From NCBI RefSeq assembly GCF_014203645.1, contig NZ_JACHJL010000012.1, forward strand, positions 124,001 to 188,000: DNA of 64,000 nucleotides. Reading direction: 5' to 3'. How positions within the stretch are numbered: the stretch's first letter is position 1; each line of letters starts with the position of its first letter. The translations under genes and the position numbers were made by a program. This document shows positions 17,109 to 26,624 of this stretch, in pieces. The notes under the pieces were generated by a model. That model did no database searches. It was not told the origin of the DNA and was given only the letters and a program-made list of their open reading frames with translations. The DNA is from Streptomyces zagrosensis. Lineage in GTDB: Bacteria; Actinomycetota; Actinomycetes; Streptomycetales; Streptomycetaceae.

Positions 17109-17384
17109 CGTCACTGTCTCCTTGGAGCGTCGTCGTGTGGCCTGACAACCCCGGGCCGTCCGGCGGCGCGCGGGGGTGTAACGGGACGGGACCGCCCAGA
17201 TGCTTGCAGCACCTGTCGCGGCGCGCTCCCCGGCCGCGCCGCGGTGTGCGGGTTCCCATCGGAGAATGCCCGGTTTGGCATGGCGCACCCAGTACGGCGA
17301 GGTAGCGGACCGGTGTCGGTCGGTCGTACGCCGAGTTCGGCGCGATCCATACGGTGCGGACGCGACTGCGCGAGGATGGGGCGC

Positions 17385-18269
17385 ATGAAAGCCATCATGA
17401 CGCCCGCTGAACTCGTGGCCGAATTGGCCGGTCCCCGGCCGCCGCTGTTGCTTGACGTCCGTTGGCAACTGACGCCGCCAGGCGGACGTAAGGGTACGGA
17501 AGCACCCGGCCGCACCGCATACGAAGCGGGCCATGTGCCGGGTGCCGTTTTTGTCGATCTGGAGGCCGAACTCGCTGGGCCGCCCGGCGCCTCGGGGCGT
17601 CACCCGCTCCCTGACCTGGAGGTATTTGGTGCAGCGATGCGCCGGGCCGGGGTACGGGAAGAGCGTCCCGTGGTCGTGTACGACGGGGGAGCGGGCCATC
17701 CCCCGTCGCCGTCCGCCGGTTGGGCCGCCGCCCGCGCCTGGTGGCTGCTGCGCTGGGCCGGTCATCCCTCGGTGCGCGTCTTGGACGGCGGGCTGAGTGC
17801 GTGGATCGCTGCCGATGGGCCGGTCAGCACCGAGGTCCCGGAGCCGGAGAAGGGTGACTTCACGCCACATCCGGGCGGGGTACCACTGCTTGACGCGGAG
17901 GGTGCGGCCGAACTGGCTCGGCGTGGCGTCCTGCTCGACGCGCGAGCGGGGGACCGCTATCGCGGCGAGGTAGAGCCGATCGACCGGGTCGCAGGCCACA
18001 TTCCGGGCGCGCTCTCCGCGCCGACAACCGAGAACGTGGCGGGGGACGGCCGCTTCCTGCCCGCGGCACACCTGGCTGATCGCTTCGCGGCCCTCGGCGT
18101 CACGGACGCGGCCGAAGTCGGCGTCTACTGCGGCTCGGGTATCTCCGGCGCACACGAGGTGTTGGCCCTGGCGGTGGCCGGCGTACCGGCGGCTCTGTAC
18201 GTCGGGTCCTGGAGCGAGTGGTCCGCGGACCCGTCTCGCCCGGTGGCCATCGGTTCCCAGCCGGGCTAG
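17385..18269 (+). CDS. sseA: Rhodanese-type sulfurtransferase (thiosulfate/3-mercaptopyruvate)
   Basis: A 294-aa protein with two rhodanese modules. The inactive N-terminal module has LLLDVRW, GHVPGAVFVDLE and VVVYDG; the catalytic C-terminal module has LLDARAGDRYRGE, GHIPGAL and the active-site loop VYCGSGISG, whose cysteine carries the persulfide. Transfers sulfur from thiosulfate or 3-mercaptopyruvate to cyanide or thiols in the cytoplasm. ATG 17385 is preferred; GAGGAT seven bases upstream could be a weak leaderless -10 or a ribosome site. ATG 17397 is an alternative. The sseA symbol reflects family rather than proven substrate. Confidence 0.9.
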   Translation: MKAIMTPAELVAELAGPRPPLLLDVRWQLTPPGGRKGTEAPGRTAYEAGHVPGAVFVDLEAELAGPPGASGRHPLPDLEVFGAAMRRAGVREERPVVVYDGGAGHPPSPSAGWAAARAWWLLRWAGHPSVRVLDGGLSAWIAADGPVSTEVPEPEKGDFTPHPGGVPLLDAEGAAELARRGVLLDARAGDRYRGEVEPIDRVAGHIPGALSAPTTENVAGDGRFLPAAHLADRFAALGVTDAAEVGVYCGSGISGAHEVLALAVAGVPAALYVGSWSEWSADPSRPVAIGSQPG

Positions 18270-18679
18270 CGGCGGGGCGGGCCGGGCGGATCGGCGGCCC
18301 GGGCCCAACGGTAAGCAGGGCCCGCCGGCGGTACGAGCCGGGGCGCGGGGCCTCCCGATGGCCGTGGCGCGGGCCCGTCGCCGGGCCGCCCCAACGCCTT
18401 GGCAATCGGCGCTGCAACCGGCGCCTGCGCGCGTCGGCCAGCGGGCGATGCAGGCCGCGCTCGTGCGTAAGCGTCGCGCCGGGCCCGTACGAGATCGCCG
18501 GCCGACGAAGTGAGTCTGGGTGGCGGGCGAGCGGCAGGCAGGCGACCGGATGCGGCGGCGACCCGAGCGCGGGGCAACACGGGTGCGCAAGGGAGCGCGA
18601 CCATGCCCGCCGCGCGCGATGGCACGGTGATAGGCGGCGGCCACTGCCGAACCTCCGCCCATCCCCGCGCCCGTCGCCG
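18270..18679. other. Intergenic region between convergent genes
   Basis: 410 bases between sseA (+) and sepH (-). GC-rich, open in several frames, but translations are arginine/proline/alanine-rich with no recognisable motif. No clear terminator hairpin. I see nothing to annotate. Confidence 0.5.
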
Positions 18680-19732
18680 TTATTCCTGCTTCTTCCGGCG
18701 GGTGCCGAAGACGATCTCGTCCCAGCTGGGCACCGCCGCCCGGCGGCCCGGGCGCACACCATCCGCCTCGGCCTGCCGGTCGGTCGTCCCGGTCAATCGA
18801 TCGCGGTGGCCCGCGACCGAACGTGGCATCAACACATCCGCGTACGCCGAACCCGCGCTCGCCGCTGGCGGCTCCACCGGCTCCGGCTCCTCGACGACCT
18901 CGTCAGTGCGCGGCGCCTGCACCGGCTCCGGAACGATCATGTCGCCCCGGAAACTGGGCACGGCCTCCAACAAGCTGGTGAGGGAATCCCGCTCGGGCGT
19001 CGCGTCCTCCAACATGGCAGGCACGGGCTCCGCGGCGTCGAGCCCGACACCGGCCGTGCCCCGCTCGCCTGGTGACTGCCGGTCAAGAGCACGGTCAAGC
19101 GGTCTGTCGCGGGGCAGCCTGGCAATGCGCGGCACAAACGGAAAGCTTGGTTCCGGTGTGTCGTCGCTCTCGCCGATCAGCGATCTGGCCTCGTCGTCCA
19201 CCGCCTGCACCAGGCGCCGAGGCGGGTCGTAGGTCCAGCTCGCCGTGTGGGTCTCGCCCGCGACCCGGTAGACGAGCAGCACCTCCCAGGTGCCATCGTC
19301 ACGGCGCCACGAGTCCCACTGCGTCGCTTCCTTCTCCGCCCCGCGCACCAACAGCCGGTCGGTGACGGACTCGCCGAGCTGCGGGCCGGTGTTCTCGCCG
19401 GGACGGCGTACCGGAGTCTTACGGGCGCGCTCGGCCATGAACGCGCGCTCCGCGAGGACTGGTCCCTCGAACCGGCGTACTCGCTCGACGGGAATGCCCG
19501 CCTGCTGGGCGACCTCTTCGGCCGACGCGCCAGCCCGTATCCGAGCTTGGATATCGCGGGGCCGCAGATGGCTCTCGACTTCGATCTCGATCTGGCCGAG
19601 CCGAGCGCGGTCATTGCGCACGGCGGCGCGCAGCCGCTCGTCGATCGGAAGCGTGTACTCCGTGCTGTCCGCAGCCTTGAGCACCAGCCGTGTGCCGTCG
19701 TTGCTGACGGCCACGACACGCAGTTCGGGCAT
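18680..19732 (-). CDS. sepH: Septation protein SepH
   Basis: A 350-aa homologue of Streptomyces SepH (DUF3071). The N-terminus MPELRVVAVSNDGTRLVLKA is characteristic. Residues about 45-100 contain the helix-turn-helix-like region (LRPRDIQARIRAGASAEEVA). The C-terminal end PSWDEIVFGTRRKKQE is strongly conserved. SepH stimulates FtsZ assembly and sporulation septation in Streptomyces (established). The middle (about residues 195-330) is acidic/proline-rich and disordered. ATG 19732 is chosen over the longer frame because it starts the conserved MPELRV block and has GGGAGG about 10 nt upstream. Confidence 0.95.
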   Translation of the reverse strand: MPELRVVAVSNDGTRLVLKAADSTEYTLPIDERLRAAVRNDRARLGQIEIEVESHLRPRDIQARIRAGASAEEVAQQAGIPVERVRRFEGPVLAERAFMAERARKTPVRRPGENTGPQLGESVTDRLLVRGAEKEATQWDSWRRDDGTWEVLLVYRVAGETHTASWTYDPPRRLVQAVDDEARSLIGESDDTPEPSFPFVPRIARLPRDRPLDRALDRQSPGERGTAGVGLDAAEPVPAMLEDATPERDSLTSLLEAVPSFRGDMIVPEPVQAPRTDEVVEEPEPVEPPAASAGSAYADVLMPRSVAGHRDRLTGTTDRQAEADGVRPGRRAAVPSWDEIVFGTRRKKQE

Positions 19733-20231
19733 GGGGACCTCCCGGGTGGTGCCTGCCGACGTCACGTGCGTCGCTGCCGTTCTCCCGCTAGATAAGTGTG
19801 GCCTGCCTGAGTGCAGCCTGCCACCGCATTGCCAAGTTGCCTGGCGTGTCGAGCCTAGGCTCTGATCCGCCGTTATGGCACGGTGACGTGTTTACGACTC
19901 AAAGTGACGATTGGTCACTCTGTGCAGTACGCGCCGTGCCATGTCATGGCGCCGCTGGTCGAGTTGGCGCCGGTGGCCTCTCCCGCTCGGTCCGGGCGGT
20001 CGGACGGGATGATGAGGCCAGGGAGCGCAACAATACTCCATTTGGGCCATGTGGGAGGACCGCCGCGCCATTCGAGTTGTCGTACGCCAAGGGAGTCAGA
20101 GGGCCGTGAAGGCCGCCTGATCGGGCAGTTGGGTGTCGAGATTCACAGAATCGACGGAAGCGGAACTACAGGCTTCGCCCAAATGTCACTTCTTTGTGCA
20201 AGAAGGATCGAAAGGCGACCAGAGGCGGGAG
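19733..20231. other. Divergent promoter region upstream of sepH
   Basis: About 500 bases between sepH (-) and a membrane-protein gene (+). It is less GC-rich than its surroundings from 19870 to 20160 and presumably holds promoters for both genes. The one clear element is the inverted repeat at 19903-19919. Overlapping short frames look non-coding. Confidence 0.5.
19903..19919. promoter_or_regulatory. Inverted repeat in the sepH divergent promoter region
   Basis: AGTGAC-GATTG-GTCACT, two perfect 6-bp arms. The position between divergent genes is suggestive of an operator. The factor is unknown. Confidence 0.4.
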
Positions 20232-21491
20232 ATGCGCGACTCAGCCGAGAGTGAGGCAAAACAGCAAAATAAGCGGCTTGAACTGTGCGTTGCTCAGGTG
20301 GCCGGCAGTGCTCTGGCGGCTGTTGCCGCCGCCGTGCTCGCGTCCCGGCTCGGCGTGTACGGAACCATCATCGGGGCCGGCGTGGTGAGTGTGGTGGCCA
20401 CCGCGGGTGGTTCGCTGTTTCAGCACGCGTTCCGCCGCACGGGGGAACAACTCCGCGAAGTCACCGTCCAAAATCGGCCGCGTGCCCGACAGGTGCCGGT
20501 TATCGACGACGGACGAGGCGTTTTCTCGTCCGCCACTTCACGCGCCGCGGCGAACGCCGATGGCCAAGATGCCAGTGCCCATTCCAGTGCCAGGGCCAGT
20601 GCTAGGGCCAGTGCTCGTAACGGTGCCGGCGGCGGCACCCACGGCCAGCCCAGACTGGCCGACACTCGGGCGCTGTCCTGGCCCGATGCGTCCCGCACCC
20701 GGCCGTTGCGGCAGGTGGACGACGCCACGCGGATGCTGCGCCGGCCGATGCTCCCAGCTGAGGGGCACGGAGCTGAGGGGGGTGACGAGGCGCGTGAGGC
20801 GCAGGGGGCGTACGCCGCGCCTGGTGCGCACTCCAGCCCGCCGGGGGCGCGCAGCGATGAGTTCACCGGGGCCACCATGTACGGCACTCGGTTGCGTGGT
20901 TGGCGGCGGCCCGCGCTCGGCGCGCTGGCCGTGTTCGTCCTCGCGATGGCGTTCATCACGGGCGTCGAATGGGTTTCCGGTGGCCCGGTGTCGAACGTCT
21001 GGGGGGATGACAAGGGCGGCACCACGGTGAGCCACAGCGTGTCCCGAGGTTCCGGTTCGCATTCCGCACCCGATGACGCTCCTGGCAGCGAACAGTCACC
21101 AAGCGAAGACGACCCTGGCCAAAGCGGTGGCCCCAGTGGCAGCCCAGCGCCCAACGGAAAGCGACCCGGTGGCGGCGCGGCCGAGCCGACGCCCACGCCG
21201 ACCGGTTCGGCGCCGGCGGGTGGCGGCGCGGAGCGGCGCACTCCAGCGCCCACGCCCAGTACGCCGTCGCAGCCGACGACACCGGCGCAGCCCAGCACGC
21301 CATCGCTACCCGGTGGGTCCGAACCGGCGACGCCCGGCACCGGCGGGGAGGCAGATGACGGCACACGCCCGGGCAGCAAGGCCAGCGGAGCCGGCGGGAG
21401 CAGTGCCAACACCCAAGACGGCGGGCCGCGCTCCAGCGACTCGTCTCGCCAGCGAGGCCAGCGGGAGGGCTCAGGCCAGTCGGACGAATGA
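20232..21491 (+). CDS. Proline/serine-rich membrane protein of unknown function
   Basis: A 419-aa protein. A short charged N-terminus is followed by a hydrophobic segment (about residues 23-58: GSALAAVAAAVLASRLGVYG continuing into GAGVVSVVATAGG). Next is a long polar region with short A/S/R repeats (about 110-135), then a second membrane segment near residues 228-248 (ALGALAVFVLAMAFITGVEW). The C-terminal about 165 residues are low-complexity P/S/T/G, probably extracytoplasmic. ATG 20232 follows GGCGGGAG. No catalytic domain recognised. The gene ends inside an 18-bp tandem repeat. Confidence 0.75.
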   Translation: MRDSAESEAKQQNKRLELCVAQVAGSALAAVAAAVLASRLGVYGTIIGAGVVSVVATAGGSLFQHAFRRTGEQLREVTVQNRPRARQVPVIDDGRGVFSSATSRAAANADGQDASAHSSARASARASARNGAGGGTHGQPRLADTRALSWPDASRTRPLRQVDDATRMLRRPMLPAEGHGAEGGDEAREAQGAYAAPGAHSSPPGARSDEFTGATMYGTRLRGWRRPALGALAVFVLAMAFITGVEWVSGGPVSNVWGDDKGGTTVSHSVSRGSGSHSAPDDAPGSEQSPSEDDPGQSGGPSGSPAPNGKRPGGGAAEPTPTPTGSAPAGGGAERRTPAPTPSTPSQPTTPAQPSTPSLPGGSEPATPGTGGEADDGTRPGSKASGAGGSSANTQDGGPRSSDSSRQRGQREGSGQSDE

Positions 21492-21508
21492 GGCCAGTCG
21501 GACGAATG
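21473..21508. repeat. Tandem repeat, 2 x 18 bp, spanning a stop codon
   Basis: AGGCCAGTCGGACGAATG occurs twice back to back. The stop codon of the membrane-protein gene (21489-21491) straddles the junction, so a repeat-number change would extend or leave unchanged the C-terminus in steps of six residues. Confidence 0.9.
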
Positions 21509-21734
21509 AGGTCTGACGGACCAGTTCCCCATCGGGCACGGTGAAGGGTGGCCGCACGCACCCCCCAAACCCAGTCAACGCACCCCAAGCGCCGTGCGCG
21601 ATCACCTCAGCCCGCGGACGCGGCCGGCGCCGAGCCCCGGCATCGGCCGCGCCCGCGAGGCCGGCCGGCCGTGCCCGTAGGACCAGCCGACCACCTCCGC
21701 AGGACATGCGCGGCGCAGTCGCGCGGGCCCGTGT

Positions 21735-23138
21735 TCAGTCGCCGAGCACCCGGCGTAGATACGCGTTGCCGAAGACGCGGTCCGGGTCGAGCCGGTCGCG
21801 GAGTGCGGTGAACTCGGCGAAGCGCGGATACACATCGGACAGATACGACGCGTCCCGACTGTGCAGCTTGCCCCAGTGGGGCCGGCCGCCGTGCGCCGTC
21901 ATGATCTGCTCGACCGCGGTGAAGTACGACTCGTACGGCGTGCCCCGATACATATGCACCGCGATGTACGCCGTCTCGCGCCCGAAGGAGGTGGACAGCG
22001 GTATGTCGTCGGCGGGCGCGGTGCGCACCTCGACCGGGAAGCTGACCCGCAACCGTGAGCGTTCGATCATCGCCCGCAGTGCGCGCAGCGCCTCGATGGC
22101 AGCCTCGCGCGGCACCGCGTACTCCGACTCGACGAACCGCACTCGGCGCGGGCTGGTGAACACCTTGTACGGAATGTCCGTGTACGTACGGGCGGACAGC
22201 GCGCGACTGGAGACCTGGGCGATAGCGGGAATCGCCGCGGGAATGGCCCTGCCGAGGGAACACGCCGCTTGAAAGAGGCCGTTGGAGACCAGTTCGTCGT
22301 CCACCCAACCGCTGATCCGGCCAGCCGGGGCGAGGGGACCCGCGCTGCGGTTATTGCGTTTGGTGAGACAACTGCCGGTGTGGGGGAACCAGTAGAACTC
22401 GAAGTGCTCGTTGTCGGCCACCAACTGGTCGAACTCGTCGGTGACCCGGTCGAATGGCATGGGTTCCTCGCGGGCGGTGAGCAAGAACTGCGGCTCTGCC
22501 GCGAAGGTGAGGGCCGTAACGACGCCGAGCGCACCGAGCCCGACCCGGGCCGCGGCGAAGACATCGGGGTGCTCGGTGGCCGAGCAGTGCAGTGTCGAGC
22601 CATCGGCTGTCACCAGTTCCAGGCCGGTGAGCTGCGCCGACAGGGAGGCGGATGACCGGCCTGTGCCGTGGGTGCCGGTGCTGATGGCCCCGGCGGCCGT
22701 CTGCTCCATGATGTCGCCCATGTTGGTCAGCGACAGGCCGTGCGCGGCCAGCGTCGCGTTCACCCGTTTGAGCGAGGTGCCGGCACCTACGGTCACCGTC
22801 CCGGCCTCGGTGTCCAGGGCGTGCACCCCGGTGAGGCGTTCTGGTCGGATGAGCAGCCCATCGGTGGCGGCGGCCGTGGTGAACGAGTGCCCCGTGCCCA
22901 CCGCCTTGACGGCCAGTCCCGCATCGGCAGCCGACCGCACCGCCGCGGCGACCTCCGCCGTCGTGGCCGGGGAGCGGGTGCGCGCGGGGTGAGCGGTCAC
23001 ATTGCCTGCCCAGTTACGCCACGGGCTGCTGCTCTCGCCCGTCCTCTTCTCGTCCGTCTTCCTCCCGGCCGCACGCCTCTCGGCCGCACGCCTCTCGGCC
23101 GTCCCCCTTGCCCTGCGGCGCGCTGTCGCCCTGGCCAT
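21735..23138 (-). CDS. FAD-linked sugar-1,4-lactone oxidase (D-arabinono-1,4-lactone oxidase type)
   Basis: A 467-aa VAO-family flavoenzyme. The N-terminal PP-loop region reads WRNWAGNVTAHPARTRSPAT. The flavin-binding segment is VKAVGTGHSFTTAAATDG, where the GHS histidine position corresponds to the covalent-FAD site in some members. The C-terminal ALO domain contains FGRETAYIAVHMYRG and GGRPHWGKLHS. Family reaction: oxidation of aldono-1,4-lactones with O2. ATG 23138 is chosen because GGGAGGGG precedes it. It lies 125 bp inside the 3' end of the upstream MFS gene in another frame. The first about 38 residues are R/A/E repeats; a shorter start is possible. Confidence 0.88.
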   Translation of the reverse strand: MARATARRRARGTAERRAAERRAAGRKTDEKRTGESSSPWRNWAGNVTAHPARTRSPATTAEVAAAVRSAADAGLAVKAVGTGHSFTTAAATDGLLIRPERLTGVHALDTEAGTVTVGAGTSLKRVNATLAAHGLSLTNMGDIMEQTAAGAISTGTHGTGRSSASLSAQLTGLELVTADGSTLHCSATEHPDVFAAARVGLGALGVVTALTFAAEPQFLLTAREEPMPFDRVTDEFDQLVADNEHFEFYWFPHTGSCLTKRNNRSAGPLAPAGRISGWVDDELVSNGLFQAACSLGRAIPAAIPAIAQVSSRALSARTYTDIPYKVFTSPRRVRFVESEYAVPREAAIEALRALRAMIERSRLRVSFPVEVRTAPADDIPLSTSFGRETAYIAVHMYRGTPYESYFTAVEQIMTAHGGRPHWGKLHSRDASYLSDVYPRFAEFTALRDRLDPDRVFGNAYLRRVLGD

Positions 23139-24423
23139 CCGTATCCGCCCCTCCCTGTGCTCGCGGTGTGCAGTCCGCATGCTGTGCTGCCGGTGTGACC
23201 CGGTGATAGCCCAAAAGCGCGAGGACCACCGCGGTCGCTCCCGCGATGGCCGGAACCGCGTACGCGGCCTCGGCCCCCGCCGCATCCACCACCCGCCCCG
23301 AGGCGAACGCGCCGAGCGCTATGCCCGTCGCTATTCCGGTGCTCGCCCAGGTCATGCCCTCGGTCAACTTGGTGCGCGGCACGTGCTCTTGGACCAGGGA
23401 CATGATGGTCACGCCCGTTGGCGCGATGGCAAGGCCCGCGATGAACAACGCGCAGGTGAGGGCCGTCAGGTTCGACACGAACTGGAGCGGGATCATGCTC
23501 GCGGCCATCGCACACACCCCAAGGAGCCAGCGGCGCGCCGGCGGCCCCGTCAGATGCATCAGCCCGAACACGGCGCCCGCCAAGCACGAGCCCGCCGCGT
23601 ACGTCGCCAGGATCAGGCTCGCTGCCGACTTGTGGCCCTGCTCCTCGGCGAAGGCCACCGTGACCACGTCCACCGAACTGAAGATCGTCCCGGCGAACAC
23701 GCCGGTGACCACCAGGATGCGCAGCCCGGGGGAGCGCAACGCCGATCCCTTGGGGTGCCTTTCGTCGCGCGGCTGCGGCACCGGCTCGGTGGCCCGCTGT
23801 GCGGTGAGCCAGAACACCCCCGTAGCCAGGAAACCCGCCGCCATCAGCGGACCCGCCTCCGGGAACCAGGTGGTGGATAGGCCAATCGAGATGATCGGGC
23901 CGACGATGAAGCAGATCTCGTCCACGACCGACTCGAAGGAGTACGCGGTGTGCAGGCGGCGTGGCTCGGAGCGGTAGATGTTGGCCCAGCGCGACCTGAT
24001 CATGGAGCCAAGGCTGGGCACACAGCCGCCGCAGGCGGCGCACACGAACATCAGCCAGTCCGGCCAGCCACGACGCGCGCACAGCAGCAGCCCCGAGATC
24101 GCGGTGAGCGAGACCAGCACCGCGGGTCGCAGCATCCGGCGCTGGCCATGCAGATCCACGAGCCGGGAGAGCTGCGGGCCGATCACAGCCCCCGACAACG
24201 CCAGCGTCGCGGCGAGCGCCCCGGCCAACCCGTATCGCCCAGTGATCTCCGAAATCATTGTCACGACGCCGATGGTCATCATCGCCACCGGCATGCGGCC
24301 GAGGAAGCCCGCAGCGCAGAAGCCCGCGGCGCCGGGGGCGGCGAAGATTTCGCGGTAGGGATTGGGCACGAGGCGCGCTCCGCCGGTAAGGGACGTACGT
24401 GGTCGGTACAGATTACGGCTCAT
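23014..24423 (-). CDS. MFS transporter
   Basis: A 469-aa protein with about 12 hydrophobic segments (MPVAMMTIGVVTMISEITGR, GLAGALAATLALSGAVIGPQ, and others) and a motif-A-like loop SRLVDLHGQRRM. Substrate not predictable. The C-terminal about 55 residues are a hydrophilic G/R/E repeat (GREACGREACGREEDGREED) with two near-identical 15-bp DNA repeats (about 23068-23100). This tail overlaps the start of the lactone oxidase gene, so the two genes are a unit. Start ATG 24423 is only 58 bp from the divergent ferrochelatase start. Confidence 0.85.
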   Translation of the reverse strand: MSRNLYRPRTSLTGGARLVPNPYREIFAAPGAAGFCAAGFLGRMPVAMMTIGVVTMISEITGRYGLAGALAATLALSGAVIGPQLSRLVDLHGQRRMLRPAVLVSLTAISGLLLCARRGWPDWLMFVCAACGGCVPSLGSMIRSRWANIYRSEPRRLHTAYSFESVVDEICFIVGPIISIGLSTTWFPEAGPLMAAGFLATGVFWLTAQRATEPVPQPRDERHPKGSALRSPGLRILVVTGVFAGTIFSSVDVVTVAFAEEQGHKSAASLILATYAAGSCLAGAVFGLMHLTGPPARRWLLGVCAMAASMIPLQFVSNLTALTCALFIAGLAIAPTGVTIMSLVQEHVPRTKLTEGMTWASTGIATGIALGAFASGRVVDAAGAEAAYAVPAIAGATAVVLALLGYHRVTPAAQHADCTPRAQGGADTDGQGDSAPQGKGDGREACGREACGREEDGREEDGREQQPVA

Positions 24424-24468
24424 CGCGCCACGACGCAGGGGTATTTCCCGGCCGTCGGACCCGGGTGG

Positions 24469-24474
24469 CAGGAT
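24469..24474 (+). promoter_or_regulatory. -10-like element of a leaderless promoter
   Basis: CAGGAT, 7 nt, then ATG 24482. Same geometry as other leaderless starts in this window. It deviates from TANNNT at the first base. Confidence 0.45.
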
Positions 24475-24481
24475 CGATCAC

Positions 24482-25687
24482 ATGTCAGTCGAGCAACCGC
24501 CTGCGCACTCTGTTCCTGCTGGTGCCGCCGTTCCTGCCGCCCCTGCTGGCCCTTCGGCCGCCCCGTACGACGCCTTGCTGCTGCTGTCCTTCGGCGGTCC
24601 AGAGGGCCCGGACGATGTGGTGCCCTTCTTGGAGAACGTGACGCGCGGCCGGGGCATCCCCCGCGAGCGGCTCAAGGAGGTCGGCCAGCACTACTTCCTG
24701 TTCGACGGAGTCAGCCCGATCAACGAGCAAAACCGCAGCCTGCTGCGGGCACTGCGCGATGACTTTGCTCAGCACGGTGTGGACCTGCCGATCTACTGGG
24801 GCAACCGGAACTGGGCGCCGTATCTCACGGACACCCTGCGCGAGCTGGTAGGCGATGGCCACCGCCGGGTCCTGACGCTGGCCACCAGCGCCTACGCCTC
24901 GTACTCGGGCTGCCGCCAGTACCGCGAGAACCTCGCCGACTCGCTCGCCGCACTCGCGGCCGAGGGCCTTCAGCCGCCGCAGGTGGACAAGCTCAGGCAC
25001 TACTTCAACCACCCCGGGTTCATCGAGCCGATGATCGATGCCACGCTCACGGCGCTGGCCGAGCTGCCCACTGACGTCCGCGCCGGGGCGCAGCTGGCGT
25101 TCACCACCCACTCGATCCCCACGGCCGCCGCCGACACATCGGGCCCGGTTGCGGCACACACCAGCGAGGGGCAGGGCGGTGCGTATGTGGCGCAGCACCT
25201 GGACGTCGCGCGGGTGATCGTGGACGCGGTGCGCGAGCGGACGGGGGTGGAGCACCCGTGGCGGCTGGTGTACCAGTCGCGCAGCGGCGCCCCACACATC
25301 CCCTGGCTTGAGCCCGACATCTGCGAGCACCTGGAGGAGCTGCACGGCGCGGGCGTGCCCGCCGCTGTCATGGTCCCCATCGGGTTCGTCTCGGACCACA
25401 TGGAGGTCAAGTACGACCTCGACACGGAGGCCCGCGCCAAGGCCGCCGAACTGGGGCTGCCGGTGACCAGGGCGGCCACCGTCGGCGCCGATCCGCGCTT
25501 TGCCGCGGCGGTGCGGGACCTGGTCGTCGAGCGGGCCGCCACCGAACGGTTCGCCGCCGCGCCGGCGCCGGCCGCAGCCCCGCCCGAGCGGTGCGCGCTG
25601 GGCGCGCTTGGCCCCAGCCATGACGTCTGCCCGGTCGGCTGCTGCCCGGCGCGCACTCCGCGGCCCGCCGCCGCGGGAGCGCAGTGA
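24482..25687 (+). CDS. cpfC: Ferrochelatase (coproporphyrin III ferrochelatase)
   Basis: A 401-aa chelatase. LLLSFGGPEGPDDVVPFLEN opens the fold; the catalytic histidine lies in FTTHSIP; the conserved acidic helix reads GFVSDHMEVKYDLD. Actinobacteria use the coproporphyrin-dependent haem route, in which this enzyme inserts Fe2+ into coproporphyrin III in the cytoplasm. SGCRQYR and a C-terminal CALGALGPSHDVCPVGCCP provide the cysteine pattern expected for a [2Fe-2S] cluster, as in mycobacterial ferrochelatase. The C-terminal tail is Pro/Ala-rich. Start ATG 24482 is supported by a leaderless -10-like element. Also called hemH. Confidence 0.95.
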   Translation: MSVEQPPAHSVPAGAAVPAAPAGPSAAPYDALLLLSFGGPEGPDDVVPFLENVTRGRGIPRERLKEVGQHYFLFDGVSPINEQNRSLLRALRDDFAQHGVDLPIYWGNRNWAPYLTDTLRELVGDGHRRVLTLATSAYASYSGCRQYRENLADSLAALAAEGLQPPQVDKLRHYFNHPGFIEPMIDATLTALAELPTDVRAGAQLAFTTHSIPTAAADTSGPVAAHTSEGQGGAYVAQHLDVARVIVDAVRERTGVEHPWRLVYQSRSGAPHIPWLEPDICEHLEELHGAGVPAAVMVPIGFVSDHMEVKYDLDTEARAKAAELGLPVTRAATVGADPRFAAAVRDLVVERAATERFAAAPAPAAAPPERCALGALGPSHDVCPVGCCPARTPRPAAAGAQ

Positions 25688-25811
25688 TCCGGCGGAACTC
25701 CAGCCCCTGCCGGAGGGGAGCGTAGTGAGCCGCCGGCGCCCGCGATGACGTGCGCAGGATGCGTTGCCACGACCGAAGAACACCGTTGTCCACCCAGTAG
25801 CGAGGAGCACC

Positions 25812-26624
25812 GTGAACGACCAGCCGACCGGCGAGCTGAAGGCCGAACTCCTGACCGTCGCCCTGGAGGCGGCCCGTAGAGCCGGCGTGCTGCTACGTGA
25901 GCGCCGCCCCGCCGACTTGGGGGTGGCCGCCACGAAGACCAGCCCCATCGACGTCGTCACCGAGATGGACATCGCCGCGGAACAGTTGATCACCGACTTC
26001 ATTAGCGAGCGGCGGCCCGATGACGGGCTGCTCGGCGAGGAGGGTGCCAGTAGCCGCGGCACCAGCGGCGTGCGGTGGGTGATCGACCCGATCGACGGCA
26101 CCGTGAACTACCTCTACGGCCTGCCGTCCTGGTCCGTCAGCATCGCCGCCGAGGTGCACGGACAGACCGTGGTCGGTGTCGTGGAGGTGCCGATGCGGGG
26201 CGAAACCTTTCGAGCCGTCCGCGAAGCGGGCGCCTACCTCGATGACCAGCTGATACGCATCCGCCCCGCACCCGTCTTCGAGCAGTCCCTGATCGGCACT
26301 GGCTTCAGCTACCTCACCGAGCGCAAGGTGGCCCAGGCGGAGGTGCTTAAGACCCTGCTGCCGCAGGTGCGCGACATCCGGCGCGGCGGCTCCGCCGCCA
26401 TCGACCTGTGCGATGTGGCCTGCGGGCGGCTCGATGGCTACTACGAGCGGGGTCTCAACCCCTGGGACTACGCGGCGGGCGACCTCATCGCCCGCGAGGC
26501 AGGGGCCTACACGGGGGGCCGCCCCGGCGCTCCGCTCTCCTGTGACCTGGCCATAGCCGCCACTCCCGGCCTTTTCGACCTCCTCCAGGCCCGCCTGGAG
26601 GCCCTGGGCGCCTGGCACGACTAG
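25812..26624 (+). CDS. Inositol monophosphatase family protein
   Basis: A 270-aa Li+-sensitive-type phosphatase. Metal-binding motifs: LLGEEGAS; WVIDPIDGTVNYLYGLP (DPIDGT); and NPWDYAAGDLIAREAGA (WDxAAG). The family hydrolyses inositol-1-phosphate, and relatives act on histidinol phosphate or fructose-1,6-bisphosphate. In actinobacteria inositol phosphatases feed phosphatidylinositol and mycothiol synthesis, so that is a plausible role. GTG 25812 is chosen because CGAGGAG lies 6-12 nt upstream. It follows ferrochelatase by 124 nt and may be co-transcribed. Confidence 0.92.
   Translation: MNDQPTGELKAELLTVALEAARRAGVLLRERRPADLGVAATKTSPIDVVTEMDIAAEQLITDFISERRPDDGLLGEEGASSRGTSGVRWVIDPIDGTVNYLYGLPSWSVSIAAEVHGQTVVGVVEVPMRGETFRAVREAGAYLDDQLIRIRPAPVFEQSLIGTGFSYLTERKVAQAEVLKTLLPQVRDIRRGGSAAIDLCDVACGRLDGYYERGLNPWDYAAGDLIAREAGAYTGGRPGAPLSCDLAIAATPGLFDLLQARLEALGAWHD

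Noticed and set aside
17109..18662. Upstream 518-codon extension of the VOC gene frame
   Set aside because: It runs antisense through the sulfurtransferase gene; VOC homology and a strong ribosome site begin at 17108.
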